A DNA stretch of 64,000 nt from Cerrena zonata (GCA_038087015.1 JASBNA010000002.1:1488001-1552000), one strand, 5' to 3'; positions 1 through 11,928 are shown, counted from the stretch's first letter. Made by a program: numbers and translations. Notes: a model not told the origin generated them from the letters alone.

Positions 1-1015
1 AGGCCCCGTTAGGTTTGCTGAGTTCCTTACTGCCCGCAGATATATTCTTACAGCGATACACCAGACAAGCAACAACTCCCAGGTATTCTTGTTGGTGGGA
101 GGTTCCCTGGAGTACGTAATTCAATTGCTGTATCCTTTCTCAAATCTAACAATCTCTCGATAGACATTCTCTGAATTGTACGTGATACAAGTTATCTCGT
201 GGTAGGTTATGAACCTAATTGCCGTGTTTGACAGTGAGGAAGCTGTGGAATACAGCGAACTTGATATCTTCCTCCGTCGCAACGAAGAGTGGGATGACGA
301 TGACGAGACCAAATTGAACCCTCCAGCAATGCCCGTCGGTGTCCCTGGTGCTTACTCTCCTTCCCAAATGCATCCCAAGTATAACCCTCCACCATCTCCC
401 CATCCTCCGCCTTCTCCCTTGAAGGGAAAGGGTAAGGAAGACAAATCTGGTCTTCTAAATGCCGGAGAACACTTGTCCGAGTTCGGTATACATGATGTCG
501 AAGTCTCTTCGGATGATCTCAGGGCACTTATCGAGGAGCTCGGACTTGGAGGGGACGATGCTAACGATTTGGCTATGGGACTTGGGTCAGATAGCAAGGC
601 GACAAAGGCACCCGAACCCGCCAAACCTGTACCAACCGAAGAAGCGAAACCCGAACCAAAGGCTTCCGTTAAGCAAGAAGAACCTGCGGTCGTTCAACCC
701 AATAAACCAGAAGCGGAGGTGACAAAGGAGGAAGCAAAGGAACAAACGAAAGAGGAATCCAAGGAGGAGGTAAAGGATGAGTCGAAGGAGGAAGTGAAGG
801 AGACGAAGGAGGAAATAAAGGAGACGAAGGAGGACATAGAGGAAGAATCGAAGGAAGAATCGAAACAGGAAGCGAAGGAAGTTTTGAAGGTGGAAACGAA
901 GGAAGAAGTAAAGGTGGAAGTAAAGGAAGAAATAAAAGAGGAAACGAAGGACACTGAAGAGGTGAAGGAGGCGGAGAAAGAAGATAAGACGAAAATAGAG
1001 GCACCAGCATCATGA
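1..1015 (+). CDS. 3' part of an acidic, Lys/Glu-rich protein (5' end outside window)
   Basis: The frame enters from the left edge and ends at TGA 1013-1015. A model that keeps one frame is exons 2-115, 164-177 and 235-1015, with introns of 48 and 57 bases; the 14-base middle exon is needed to join the frames. The first part encodes a compact segment (AEFLTARRYILTAIHQ, then FLLVGGSLEYTFSEFEEAVE). A Pro-rich linker follows, then an acidic segment, then about 100 residues of imperfect KEE/KEVK-type repeats. I do not recognise the family. The repeat tail is low complexity and probably disordered. The ATG at 209 is an intron-internal start, not the real one. Confidence 0.6.
721..1011 (+). repeat. 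Lys/Glu-rich low-complexity coding repeat
   Basis: Purine-rich AAGGAGGAA/GAAGTGAAG-like units repeat imperfectly for about 290 bases. On the + strand they encode Lys/Glu runs at the C terminus of the first gene. The opposite strand is open in other frames only because of this composition. Confidence 0.7.
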
Positions 1016-1326
1016 CCTATCTCTAGGTGACATTCTCTCGGACTGGACATTTTGGATATAATCAATATACAGAGCTTACGACCCTTTTAATATGGCGGGG
1101 GACACTGTACCAAGAAAGTTTCAAGAGTATTATTGTGTAAGGATACTGTTACATGAGACTTATCCTTGAATCATTCATCCCCGTCAGATGATTGGGAGAG
1201 ACGGGACCGCCTCCGTCGTAACGGTGAAGGAGCTGACGCCGCAGATGGTATACTAACAATATCATCTTCTGCTTTAAATTCATACTACGGGTCTATTTCA
1301 GCACCATGATACCATGGAAATATAAA
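1016..1326. other. Intergenic, possible last seipin exon
   Basis: Between the first gene and seipin, both ending here. The minus strand at about 1260-1165 reads EDDIVSIPS and then a Ser/Arg-rich stretch ending DGDE-stop. That suits a seipin tail, but no splice pair in the right phase was found. Confidence 0.3.
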
Positions 1327-2448
1327 TCAATTGCTCACCGAATCAAGCCTAGGGGTAGTTGCACTCCGACTCCGTCTTGGTGCCTTTCCTCTGCGCCTTT
1401 CGCTCCATTCAGACTTGATTGGTCTCGACGTGTATCGGTCGTCATCAGACTCCGTTTCGTTACTTTCTCGATGGAAACGCCATTCGATTGCAGGCAGGAG
1501 GCATGTAGCCAAAATAACAAACGATATGAATAGGAATACCCCAGATGATATCATAGCTGTGAAGAGAGGGAAACGAGTGATAATGCCACTGTGACAATTT
1601 CCGTTGACGTTAATAAAGAGCGGAATACAAAAGTGGGTTTGACTAACCGCAATCCTTTGTGCACGACTACACCTCGTAGAAGCGCGGATGAGACACTAAG
1701 CTCTCGACCTTCGCCATTGGCGAGGCTTCTCCAGTGGTCTTGACGACCAAGCTCAATTCGAGCTAGTACGTTATTCGACGTTGAGCGAAATTCCGATAGT
1801 AGGGGTATATCGAGTACGACCACTCCTGGTGATACAAAGGACCTCCACCAGGAATTAGGCATGACGATAGCCTAAATAAATACATCGGAGCCTGTGAAAT
1901 TTGATACAAGACAAAGGCGAAGGGATAGACAATTACAGGTCGTCGGATGGTTGCCAGCGTATTATTTGCCGGGGTGAACAGTGTCAACGTAGACATAAAG
2001 TTACCCAGTGCATAGTTGGTATCAGTTGAAGGAACGACAAGGTGTAGTGAGATATCGTAAGGTTGTTGGGCTAGCATATTTGGCAAGTGTATGACAGCAT
2101 ACGGAGGGGGACCATCCCTAATGCGATTCTTTCTTTCAGCACCAAATATAATGAAATGAATCGTTGCACGTACCCGTACTGCAGATATAACGGCAACTCC
2201 CATCCCACCGCGATACTCCTCCAGACAAACCATCCAGCAGACAGTGAGAGAGCGATGACTACCGGAATAGCCAGCGCAAAGACAACAAGAGGGATCAGGT
2301 GAGGAGCTAAGGGCTTGATAAGTCGTATGGTCGAAGAAATCATATTTACGAGAAAATTGAAGGGAAAAGGAAGGGGAGGTGAAGTCACGGTGTCGGTATT
2401 GTGGTCAACATCTTGGCCTATCCGGTCTACATTATTAGTAGAGGCCAT
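1327..2448 (-). CDS. Seipin (lipid-droplet biogenesis, ER membrane)
   Basis: This matches seipin, the ER protein that organises lipid-droplet formation. Exons (minus strand) are 2448-2174, 2132-1937, 1871-1648 and 1588-1327. An N-terminal hydrophobic helix (PLVVFALAIPVVIALSLSAG) is followed by the luminal core with QPYDISLHLVVP, LGNFMSTLTL and IRRPAIV. A second helix (SGVFLFISFVILATCLL) and a basic, Ser-rich cytosolic tail complete the usual N-TM-lumen-TM-C plan. The family motif QPYDxS and the RRP signature make the call firm. The C terminus is uncertain: a GTGAGC donor lies just before the stop, and an open Ser/Arg/acidic stretch follows downstream at about 1260-1165. The gene is head-to-head with the gene at 2613. 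Confidence 0.88.
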
Positions 2449-2612
2449 CAGGATATAAAATAAGTTGTCACTTGGGTGTTGTTAAAGAGATGTATCCGAG
2501 GATGACGGGGTGGTATATGCGAGGTGCATCATGCATCATGGTAAACCGCGCTTCCATGTGATATCATACTACTTGAAATTGATCCTCTTTATCTTGAACT
2601 TTGTCTCCAACC
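2449..2612. promoter_or_regulatory. Short bidirectional promoter region (seipin / 2613 gene)
   Basis: Only 164 bases separate two divergent start codons. It must hold both promoters. A repeated GCATCATG-type motif sits near 2527-2540. No clear TATA box was identified. Confidence 0.5.
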
Positions 2613-3236
2613 ATGTCGAGCTTGGACATCCAGAAACTACTTGGTGAACACCCTTCGTCGGAAAAGATTACATCTCACATACAGTCTATCGCAACTTCGA
2701 ATCCCTTACTTGATATACAATCGCCCGAGGTCAAATCGTACCCTGACGCTGTCTACCTCAATTATTTCTCGCTTGGTCTTAGTCTTCTCTTCAAACCCGT
2801 AAATGACTACAAGCCTAGATTCAAATTGAGGCTAGAGGACTTGAAAGATGAAGATCTGGAGCTGGACGGTGTCGATCTCTACAATAACCCTAAGCCGAAG
2901 GCAGACGAATCGAAATCTAATCCTGCATACACGACTTATCCTGTCAACCCCTTCACACTAAACCTTGTTTCAATCCCGGACAATACGCGTCCAGAATCTA
3001 TGAAAATCACACCGGAGACAACTGGAATACAATTCGTGGAAACGTTCGGTGAACCAGATAGGAAGGGGGGAGGTGCTGGACCATCCACAGGGTCCATTGG
3101 TATCTGGTGCGAGTGGTCGAGAGATGGCATTATGGTCGAGTTTGGTGGAGATGAGAGTAGAGGCCCCAAGGCTTGGGAAACAGGGAAGGATGCCGTATGG
3201 AAAGTTATCACGATATTCCCACCAAAGATCGAGTGA
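2613..3236 (+). CDS. Conserved fungal hypothetical protein, 207 aa
   Basis: A single exon of 207 codons, with the first ATG at 2613; an upstream in-frame TTG at 2601 is not a likely start. Visible blocks are YPDAVYLNYFSLGLSLLFKP near residue 45, a middle DLKDEDLELDGVDLYNN segment, and a C-terminal part with SIGIWCEWSRDGIMVEFGG and KDAVWKVITIF. The protein looks globular, without signal peptide or membrane helix. I recognise the pattern only as a conserved protein of unknown function, and give no role. It is transcribed divergently from seipin. Confidence 0.7.
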   Translation: MSSLDIQKLLGEHPSSEKITSHIQSIATSNPLLDIQSPEVKSYPDAVYLNYFSLGLSLLFKPVNDYKPRFKLRLEDLKDEDLELDGVDLYNNPKPKADESKSNPAYTTYPVNPFTLNLVSIPDNTRPESMKITPETTGIQFVETFGEPDRKGGGAGPSTGSIGIWCEWSRDGIMVEFGGDESRGPKAWETGKDAVWKVITIFPPKIE

Positions 3237-3335
3237 AGTGGTAAGTTTGCTTCTGATTCTCTGGGTTACTTTATAGGATACATATATAACACAAAATCGC
3301 TATGGACAGTCTCGCCGAGAGCATACATTGATTAT

Positions 3336-4069
3336 TTATGAGTCTAATGGCCCCTCTGTTTGGGAGGTTAGTGAGACAGCCAGTCTCAGAGATGATACTA
3401 AAGGACTTACGATAGTCGTACACCAGCCGGGCTTGAATTCTTTCTCCAGCAGGTCCGATGAAGTAGACGTGCCTAACGTATCTTCTTGCGTCACCGATTT
3501 CCTCGAAGCCCCAAGTCTAGGGGTGTTTCTCAGCATTATGTTAATGTTTTGAAGAGTAATGCAAACCTGTTCGGCAATCCAAGTCTTCCCGCTCTTCGGG
3601 GTATCACTCTGAACCCAAGAATTGACAAGTCCGTGCTCTTGGGTGTCCGCGGACCAGCTTTGCTTGAGCCAATCGTTCTCAACATCCTCTACCTTGATTC
3701 TACGGGACTTTCCAACGACAGGACCAAAGACGTGATCTTCGTGACTACGTTCCTGCCAGTTGAGAACGCGAATTTCTTGGGTACCACCGACACCCCCAGT
3801 AAGAATTTGGTCGATATCGATGTGCTCTAAACCATCATCGTCTTTGTAATGTTTAATGGTGAGATAGATAGTCGCCATTTGGATGGCTTTGCGAGTGAAC
3901 CAGCCTACACCCTGGAGACGCAGAATCTCATCTGTGTCGTCGCCCAGGGTCTTGTTCTATAGTTTAAATGATGTCATCGTTGGTTCTTACAACTGAGTCG
4001 ACTTTGCATGCTTACCATGACGAACTTTCCGCTGATATCCAGCGTAGTCATCTCAGATGGAGCAGCCAT
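3336..4069 (-). CDS. Lipocalin/calycin-like conserved fungal protein, 189 aa
   Basis: Four exons (4069-4016, 3956-3567, 3516-3411, 3355-3336) give 189 residues in a consistent frame. The protein starts MAAPSEMTTLDISGKFVMNK and continues with LRLQGVGWFTRKAI, IKHYKDDDGLEHIDIDQ, NWQERSHEDHVFGPVVGKSRR and a terminal DARRYVRHVYF/LVYDYQGPLDS. This succession of beta-strand-like blocks around a conserved fungal core resembles small lipocalin-fold proteins that bind hydrophobic ligands. The fold assignment is inference from pattern memory and the ligand is unknown. There is no signal peptide, so it is probably cytosolic. Confidence 0.7.
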
Positions 4070-4553
4070 ATCGAAGGTATATGTGGCGGTTGAGAAGAAG
4101 GTGGGATTACCAGTCGCGATGTGAATACACTGGATTTTGTACCACTGCCTGCTGAATATCATATGCATCCACACGGCGTGCGGGGCACCTCTCCATATTG
4201 CCTGGGTGGGATTGCATGACTTCACGTGGATTATCTCAGTAATTTAAGGGGTCAGCAGACTTTCTCTAGGACAACGACACCGACAGATGCAGAGACTGTT
4301 GTTATTTTCGAAATATAGCAATGCGTATGCACTTAAATCACGATGAGATGCATTTTACTGCCGCTTGAGGTTACCCCTGGGTTCGGACACATTTCGGCAT
4401 GCAGAGCGCCGTTTCCTGCTGGTTACTTCACGTTGGTCTTGTCTTTTCTTCTCCGAGATATTTATACTCTCACTTCCGTTGCGCAGCACATCACATTCCC
4501 TTTTACATGGTCTTATAACATCTCACTTTTGTCCCTGAGCCCATATCTTTGGC
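4070..4553. other. Promoter region between divergent genes
   Basis: Separates the lipocalin-like gene (minus) from the LCCL gene (plus). A TATA-like TATTTATAC lies near 4459, about 95 bases before the LCCL start. No coding signal is convincing. Confidence 0.4.
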
Positions 4554-6695
4554 ATGGAGGCCAGCTCAAGCTCAAGCTCGTCTGGGACTTTCCACCATAA
4601 TCTGGAACGTCAATCCGAGTCACATACCTCAACCCCATCACAAAAGTTTAGTCCGGCGCAGACGTTGACAATCGAGGAAATCTCAGGGCCAGAACTGGGA
4701 CGGGAAATCCCAAGGCAGACATGGTATAGACGATTCGGTAGAGCGGCAGGTTTCGAGAATGCGAAGGTACAGAAGGTTTGGCAGTACATCAGGGGTCCTC
4801 GACCGAAAAGGGATCTTGCTGGTGAGTATTTTACTTCGTATACCATTCCTGTTCCTAATTATCTGCGATGTAACCTTAGGACCGACTCCCTTCTTGAACC
4901 TTACCTTTCATGCCGGAAATAAGGACTGGAACCTTGCGTTGGAACCCTTCTGGATAAGGATAACAAAACCATTCACAAACCCTTGGTTGTTCGTCGTTTT
5001 GGCGATCGGCTACATTATTGGCTTTGCTTTCTTCGCTCGAGCTCAATCTTTTCAAACACCTTCAGATGCATTCATAGACTGCACTTCGGTCTACTGGGTT
5101 GCCAATGATGGGTGCGGTCTGAATGGTGAAGATTGTGGGGCAGCAGACAGTTCTACCTTTGACTTCCGTTGTCCCGCACAGTGCAACAATGTCATCCTAC
5201 AGAACCCGAGAACTATTGGCAATGGACAACTAGATCTTGTTCCTCTCATAGTAGGCGGCGGGGATGCAAATGGAACGTATCGAGGAGATACTTTCATCTG
5301 CGCGGCAGCTGTTCAAGCGTGAGTTCAACCCAATTGGTTCTATGTCTAACTAGCTCACACTATTTTTATTCCACTTCAGTGGCCTGGTTAGCAACTCCGT
5401 AGGGGGCTGCGCTTCTCTCCAAATCATCAGCAACTTCACCGATTTTCTCCCTCTAACCGCCAACGGCCTAACGTCTATTGGCTTCCCTACCATTTTCCCA
5501 CTAGCTTTCCGCTTCCTGTCTGAAACCTCTCTCTCCCATTGCGAAGATCTCCGAAACCCAGCGTTGGCATTCAATGTCCTAGTCACCGCTCTTCTTTTCC
5601 TTGTCCTCCGCCCGAAGCCGGTCGTCTTGTACTGGTGCCTAGTCTGTATTGGATACTGGCACGTTACACTCTTTTCACAACCCCGTGCAAGTCCGCCTCC
5701 TATTGATCAGGCGTTCGAATCATTCTTGCCAACACTTTTCATTGCCTACGCATTCTGGCGACTTGGTTTCCGGTTCGTACTTCCAGCATTTAGGAAAGCA
5801 CCGCTCGAAGCAAGTGTATGGTACCTCGCACCATTCTGGTTTGGTGTCTTGTTGAACATCACGACCAACTGGATCCCTATCGATCGTCTCGTGGCATCTG
5901 ATATTCAGAGACGTCCGGGTGCTTTGACAGCCATAATTGTGCTCGTCATTATCGTCGTCGCTGTGGTTATTAACCAAGTAAGGGTCATCCGAAAGACAGG
6001 CTGGCTATTCCATTACCTAGGATGGTATGTTGCCGGGGGACTAGTTTTACTAGTGATGTCCCAGCTTCCAGGATTAACACTACGATTGCATCATTATATT
6101 ATTCCAATGGCCTTGATCCCGGGAACCGCGTTTCCTACACGCCTTTCTGCTATTTACCAGGGCTTACTCTTGGGAATGTTCCTAAACGGTGTTGCTGCGT
6201 TTGGCTTAGATTCTATTCTCCAAACACCAGACGACGTAAGCTATGTTACCTCACTTGGTTGATTTCCGCTGGCTAAATTCTAATAGCTCCGTCGAGATGC
6301 ACCTTTGGGTTCCTCGCTACCCTCCTTCGCTACAAACTCTACCTCATACAATTCATCCATACCATGGCTAAATCAAACTGTCTTCTGGGATGCGATACCA
6401 GACACGTTAGCTGCCAGCGAAGGCTGGGATGGCTTCGCACTCCTTGTCGACGACGTTGAACGCTACATTGGGACCGCTCTCAATTATTCTCTCGCCGCAC
6501 TACAGGAAGGCATACCGCATTTCTTCCGCTTAGCGGTGAGCACTGCCTTGATCTCCTATCTTCTGTGTGTCAAGTCGCTGATCACCTGCTTCTTCAATTC
6601 AGTATACGAATGCAGGACAGTCTGGTGACTTTACCATGGCGGCGACTCTATGGCCAAACGGAACATGGGTAGATCCCCTTCCTGGCCCTTCATAG
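4554..6695 (+). CDS. LCCL-domain multi-pass membrane protein, 634 aa
   Basis: Five exons (4554-4821, 4880-5318, 5380-6235, 6287-6535, 6603-6695) sum to 634 codons. A Ser-rich cytosolic N terminus with WYRRFGRAAGFENAKVQK leads into a first helix (PWLFVVLAIGYIIGFAFFA). An LCCL domain follows, with CTSVYWVANDGCGLNGEDC, FDFRCPAQC, YRGDTFICAAAVQAG and VGGCASLQI. About seven further hydrophobic segments make up the C-terminal half. LCCL proteins of this kind are known in fungi as membrane proteins of unknown function. The last exon encodes a soluble, N-glycosylation-rich tail (NSTSYNSS, NQTV, NGTW) and ends at TAG 6693-6695. Confidence 0.85.
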
Positions 6696-7080
6696 TTGCA
6701 CCCCTTCTCGCTTTTGAAGTACCTGTACAAACATGGAACACCCGGGTAGACATGGACTTTTTTGTATCCTTCTTCTAATTGCATCTATTTGTACTGCTCA
6801 CTCCATTTTCCCTGGCAGGGGTAGCGTGCCAGGAGGTTACCGAGTGCGTGAGGTGCCGACATCTATATTTGGGGTATTTCTATTAGATCAACCTCCCGAT
6901 TCGATGTTCGATCGGGCGTCTATGAATTTCACGTAATCCCCTATTTGATGAGCTCTGCTACTCTTTACCTTTGCCGCCACGTTCCACTACGGTACTATTA
7001 ACACCACCTTTCCAGCCAACCCTCATATTAACCCCACCATACTACTTACCCTCTTCACTTTATTCCCAGATCTATTATTC
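6696..7080. other. Intergenic, 3' and 5' flanks
   Basis: A 385-base spacer between two co-directional genes. C/T-rich tracts precede the ATG at 7081. No coding or RNA feature was recognised. Confidence 0.4.
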
Positions 7081-7933
7081 ATGGCATCGTCCCCACCTAA
7101 ACCATCTCGACAACCTCGCAAGAGTCGGGCTCAGAAGCGCAAAACGCACGATTCTCGCAGGAACTGGCAGGAGCGAGTTGATGCATGGCACCAAGTCGAT
7201 GCTGCCGACTGGGGTTCACCTTACGATTCTGGCTTTAATCCATCCATAGCGCAAGTTAGGGTGTACGAGCACCAAAGTCGAGTAGATCGACTGCGCGATG
7301 TCGTTCCGTTTTGGAGAGACGGTGTAGCGGCAGCGGAGGCCGGCGAGGAAACAGGGAAATGGGAGGAATTCTACAAGAAACTTGATGAACAGCCAACTGT
7401 GGACGATAACAACTGGCCAACGGCTATGGATGATCCATGGGGTTGGACTGTGGATCCCAAGAAAGATGGTGAGGATCCTTGGGCTACACCGGCAAAGGAT
7501 GCCTGGAATGCTCCTACACCGACGTGGGGTTGGGGGGAGCCCCCGGCTGAGCCTGAACATCCTCAGCCTGCCGGCGGGTGGGGAGATCTTTGTCCCCTTC
7601 TCAGTCCTACCCCATCGTTGAAGCCGATTAGCCAACCGAAGTCTAATCATTTCGAAAACTCGGATGCTTGGTCCAAACAGTCACGAAATAAGCACCAGCA
7701 GAAGAATGGTGGTGTTAATCCTCGAAAGCTTCGATCATTCGTGGATAAGCTAGTTCGGGATGATCATGCGAGCCCTGAGCGAAAGGAACTGTTACACCAG
7801 TTCTGTGTTGTGAGTAGTTTCGCCGATGTTTCATCTCATAGGCCATTTCGGACTCACACATTTCTAGTTACCGACAGAAGAAAAGGTAAAGAAGATACAA
7901 GAAGTAGCTAACTTCTTGCGTTCTCATGTCTGA
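7081..7933 (+). CDS. Trp-rich hypothetical protein, 264 aa
   Basis: Exons 7081-7809 and 7868-7933 are joined through a 58-base intron (GTGAGT...CTAG) and give 264 residues. The N terminus is basic (PSRQPRKSRAQKRK). The middle is strongly Trp/Pro/Asp-rich (DDPWGWTVDPKKDGEDPW, PTWGWGEPPAEP). The C terminus is a short helical segment (LRSFVDKLVRDDHASPERK, then LPTEEKVKKIQEVANFLRS). I do not recognise a domain. The helical end looks like the only ordered part and could be a protein-binding module; this is inference. Confidence 0.65.
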
Positions 7934-8631
7934 GTCCGTTTTCTCCATCACTTCCCAACAGCATCGTTTGTCAAGTTCTCATACCTATCGCTTTATGTTT
8001 TCGCCCCCACTTGAAATCTTTACACATCTCTACCCCACTGACACTTTCTACTCATTCACAAATTACGGTCTTCTCGGCTTCATCCCTCATACTCACACAT
8101 GTAACCATTTTCTCGCAATTACAATACCTATCTCGCACGCTGATATCTGCTGCGCCCGGTCACATCTCTAATACAGGAATTGGAATAGGCCGATTTGAAC
8201 TCTTACGAAAACAACTGAAACTTGTACCATATTCACCACACACGTCTCACACGTGCAAGTCGACCAGTGAGAGCTCGCCTCAGCTATCTGTTTCGAGAAG
8301 GTTCAAGTTGTGTAGCATTACCTAAACAAGTCGCAGCCAGGCACTTTGCAGACACAAGCCTGTGGATATGGGTATATTGATAACAAATCCCCTGGTGAAA
8401 ACGTAAGTTCTCGACATTTATGGTCACTTCTATACACATCGTGCTTGTAGCACATTATTATGCAATAAAATACAGTACGACGTAGTACGAAGATAATATT
8501 CCTATATCAAACTAGGAAGATCGTCAGAACATCGCACAGCCAATCATGTATGCAACACTGACCTATTGTACAATAATAGTACACAGAGTAAGAGCAGTTT
8601 CGCACCGCCCAAAAGTTTCAGAGATCGCAGT
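7934..8631. other. Intergenic between convergent genes
   Basis: About 700 bases rich in T/C and CACAC words. Several short open frames overlap in different frames, with no splice logic or recognisable protein. Probably 3' UTRs and spacer. Confidence 0.4.
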
Positions 8632-9897
8632 TCACGAGGCGTCGGTGATCCCCGTAACAGGTTGTGGTCCTGGTTCGGCCTTGGTAGTCGCAGGGTTAAA
8701 AGTTCCTACTACGCTTTCTTCTTTAACCACGGAAAGATGAACATGGTGAACAGCTTCGACATCCTGGAGTACAGATGTTTTCGCAAACACCATCGATATC
8801 TCGAGAACAGTCTTTATCGAATTGTCATCTGGATTTTCGTTTTTACGAGGACCACATAGTCTCACGATCCATTTTACCAGTACGCCGAGCTGACAGACTG
8901 TGAGAGCAGTGCTTGCCTGTAAACATATTCTCTATGAGAATTATTCGCGGGATAGGAAAGTATGAACTACAGACCGTTATTTGCATCATCACATTGGTCC
9001 ACTGTTCCTGCATAGAACAGTATACGAATACTTCGTAGATGATGCATGCTATCGTGATGAGAAGTGTCGACGAGAATATAAGTGTAAGGAAGAGGAGATG
9101 AGGGCGAATCATTGTACGAAGTCGCCAGACGATGCGGAGAGGGAGTATTGTTAGAATGAGATCCGCAACGCAGTCAGCTGTAAATTCAAATTTCGATGTC
9201 AAACATATATTCATAGATCACATCCAGCATATAAATAACGCACCGAAAAGTTCATATAGAGCATTAGCTCGATTAAGAGGACACTGTACAGCAGCTCCCT
9301 GTTTCCAGGTTGGTTCAGTCTCACAGATTATGACTTTCTGCGCCACGAGGGATATCCAGAATAGAATGAAAATGACGCCGGAGCCCTTTGTCCACTTCCT
9401 GCGGTATAGCATCACTGGAATAATCCGCAGGACAGACGCAAGGAGGGACATTCGGACCGCCCTGTACATGTAATATTAAGACCGATTATCGGAACTTGAC
9501 TCATGGTAGAGGAACTCACCAAAGCGTGCAGGTAAACCCAACTATCGACATGTAATATCCTAATACACGCATATTCGTCCGCCCGTCGGGCATTGAGGGA
9601 GCTACTCATCTATCAGTAATAGTAAGTAATATGAAGAGTATTGACCTACTAGTGTCTTCGCAGTTTAGAAACGCCCCTGCCGTCAAAGACATGGTCGATA
9701 TTATGGCCAGCAATACCCAAGCATCGTCCCAACCCAGCTGGCCTTTTCGCCATCGTATAGATAGTCGCACGATTGAGAGGAAGCAGGAAATGGCAGGTAG
9801 TACGGTACTTGCGATTAGATACCCTGAATTAAATCATTAGGATTCAGTATTCAAAAGATAGATGCGACAAACCCATGGTAATATCGCAGGAGCTCAT
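8632..9897 (-). CDS. Rhodopsin-like / PTH11-type integral membrane protein, 329 aa
   Basis: Six exons (9897-9873, 9823-9650, 9604-9520, 9461-9244, 9177-8975, 8916-8632) sum to exactly 330 codons. Motifs of the fungal rhodopsin-like family are visible: IRWRKGQLGWDDAWVLLA after the first helix, LGYYMSIVGFTCTLWAVRMS, LRIIP, and VADLILTILPLRIVWRL. Seven hydrophobic segments are expected, and the C-terminal tail of about 70 residues is soluble. The family is known as plasma-membrane sensors or unassigned membrane proteins; the ligand is unknown. The start was chosen at 9897 because the short leader fits the family, though an in-frame ATG exists at 10101. Confidence 0.8.
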
Positions 9898-10597
9898 GTG
9901 AGCTCGAAGTCTGGGGACGCAAGGTAGAGTGAGGTAAGGGAAGGGAGGCGCAATGCCCTGTACATGCCACCATGGTATATATTTGAAGAAGCATGCATCC
10001 CTAGGAGGACTGTAATCATAAAGGGTTCGTGACGTTTCCCGTTTTGGAAGCAGTCTAGATGCTTGAAATCGCTTGTCGATTAATTCAATTACACTGAACA
10101 TGTCGACAATTGCCGTAGTGAGGAAACGAATAAATTATGTACTATACTATTGCACATTCTATTCCAATCCTGGGTAAACAATCGCGGGAGTAAAATGATT
10201 TGGGAACTCACCAAGTAACAAGGATCATTGATTCCCCCGGCATTGCCGCAAGACACACTAAATGGTTTCTAAATTAAACGGGAGCATATTAGGTTCGAGT
10301 AAGGTTATGCATTGCATCCTGTTGTATTATATTAACATCGTCGGTCAAGGACGTACACTTGCATTCACGAAGAATGTGAAGCAACAGCTATCCGTTACCC
10401 AACCTTGGGCGGGCAGTGCACCGACGTCATGCGTAAGGTTAGGTGTTGTGGAAATGACGTTATTCCCCTAAACTCAATCCCGAGTCCCACTGGCACAAGC
10501 AGCGTAGGATACATAAGTAGCAGCAGTGCTGCGGAACCCAGCATACACCTTTTGATTACAGACTGCAACTAAATTTCAACGCTCGATATCCTTCCGT
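9898..10597. other. Divergent promoter region
   Basis: About 700 bases between the rhodopsin-like gene and the WW gene, both reading outward. The minus-strand in-frame extension to 10101 could be 5' coding but has no family support. A plus ORF at 10262-10471 has no recognisable features. Confidence 0.4.
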
Positions 10598-11581
10598 ATG
10601 ACGAGTCAAACGCATGACCTTCCCAGAGGTTGGGTTCGAGAATATGATGAAAGTAGTCAACACCCGTTCTGGGTAAGCCTCCATTACTAATCCTTGGGCT
10701 TTAGGAGCAACGCTAAGAGAACTCGTCGTGCTTGTAGGTTGATACAAATGCAAACCCTCCGAGATCAATATGGGTTCACCCTTACGAGGATGAGCAGTTT
10801 CTATCGGAGCACCCAGACGTAAGAGACAGTTTGCAGACAGAGTCAGGTCAGCCCGATGAGCAACCACCGCCATACACACCCAGAAGACATTCCTATTCTG
10901 GACCATCGGGAGCTACTAGTACTAGTGGGAATGAACGCAGACCTTCGTTGTCGCAGCCGAACACACCAGGAACTTCAAGAGTTAATAAAGCTCCAAGAAA
11001 CACAGAGGGTTTTTCGGTAAAATGAAGGACAAAGCGATAGGTACGAAGGAGGAAAGAGAGGAAGAGAAAAGACAACATGCGGCGGTGAGTAACAATTCTC
11101 TTCGGCTCCCTCTTGAACGCTTGACATATTATGGCAACAGTACATGCAGCAATTGGCGGAGCAGCGCAGGAAACAGCGTATGTCGGCACCCACCGGATAT
11201 CTTGGTGGTGGTAGATATCAGCAAAGCATATACGGCCCCCCAGCAGGAAGCCCATTTGGGTCGAGTTACGGTTACGGGTCACGGTATGGAGGAATGGGCG
11301 GCATGAGTGGAATGGGAGGTATGGGAAGAATGGGCGGTATGGGCGGTATGGGTGGTATGGGTGGACTAGGGGGACGCAGAGGCGGAGGTTTTGGTGGCGT
11401 CGGTTTACCCCTGCTAGGAGGAATGGCAGGAGGCTTACTGCTTGGTGAAGCACTAGGTGACTGGGGAGGAGGCGGTTTCGGCGGGGGAGGTTTCGGTGGA
11501 GGAGGTTTCGACGGAGGGGGCTACGGCGGCGGAGGATTTGACGGAGGAGGGGGATTCGATGGCGGGGGCGGTGATTTCTAG
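10598..11581 (+). CDS. WW-domain protein with Gly-rich C terminus, 267 aa
   Basis: Exons 10598-10672, 10738-10946, 11006-11084 and 11141-11581 give 267 residues in frame. The N terminus is a WW domain: LPRGWVREYDESSQHPFW, then VDTNANPPRSIWVHP with both Trp residues and the closing Pro. A Pro/Ser linker, a charged segment (GFFGKMKDKAIGTKEE) and a long Met/Gly then Gly/Phe/Asp-rich tail follow. WW domains bind Pro-rich partners; the Gly-rich tail suggests a disordered, possibly condensate-prone or membrane-associated region (inference). The second intron (10947-11005) has a weak GTTGTC donor and was placed to restore the frame, so that junction is less sure. Confidence 0.75.
11283..11578 (+). 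repeat. Gly-rich coding repeat (GGM then GGGF/D units)
   Basis: GGTATGGGC-type units encode Gly-Gly-Met repeats, followed by GGAGGTTTC-type units encoding Gly-Gly-Gly-Phe/Asp. Low complexity in the 3' third of the WW gene. Confidence 0.7.
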
Positions 11582-11928
11582 TTTTGACTACCCAGATATC
11601 TTTTTGATACGGACCATTCTTTATCTACACAATACACATGTTTCTCTGTTATTGTGAGCGAATGACACTTACAGCTACGGTCCAAGTGAGATGGTGATCC
11701 TGAAAATAGATATGTCGCGTATTTAGAATGCAATTCACGCTGACGTGAAATTGGGCGCTTCGAACCTAACCAAGTTCCTCAGACCCTTACGGCACTGTGC
11801 CGCCTTGCTAACGAGGTTATCGCCCATTCCAGGGCTTTATCCCTCTGAATCACCCTCAAGTCACTCTCCAAAGTACAGGAAGCTTTCCTAGATATCTTGG
11901 GGGATTTTCTGCCCTACCGGACTTCATT
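11582..11928. other. Intergenic
   Basis: About 350 bases holding the WW gene 3' flank and the TRS85 promoter. No further feature seen. Confidence 0.4.

Noticed and set aside
694..1065. Minus-strand Ser/Phe/Val-rich frame of 123 codons
   Set aside because: It is the antisense shadow of the Lys/Glu repeat; composition alone keeps it open.
10262..10471. Plus-strand 69-codon frame upstream of the WW gene
   Set aside because: Short, no recognisable features, out of context with the WW start.
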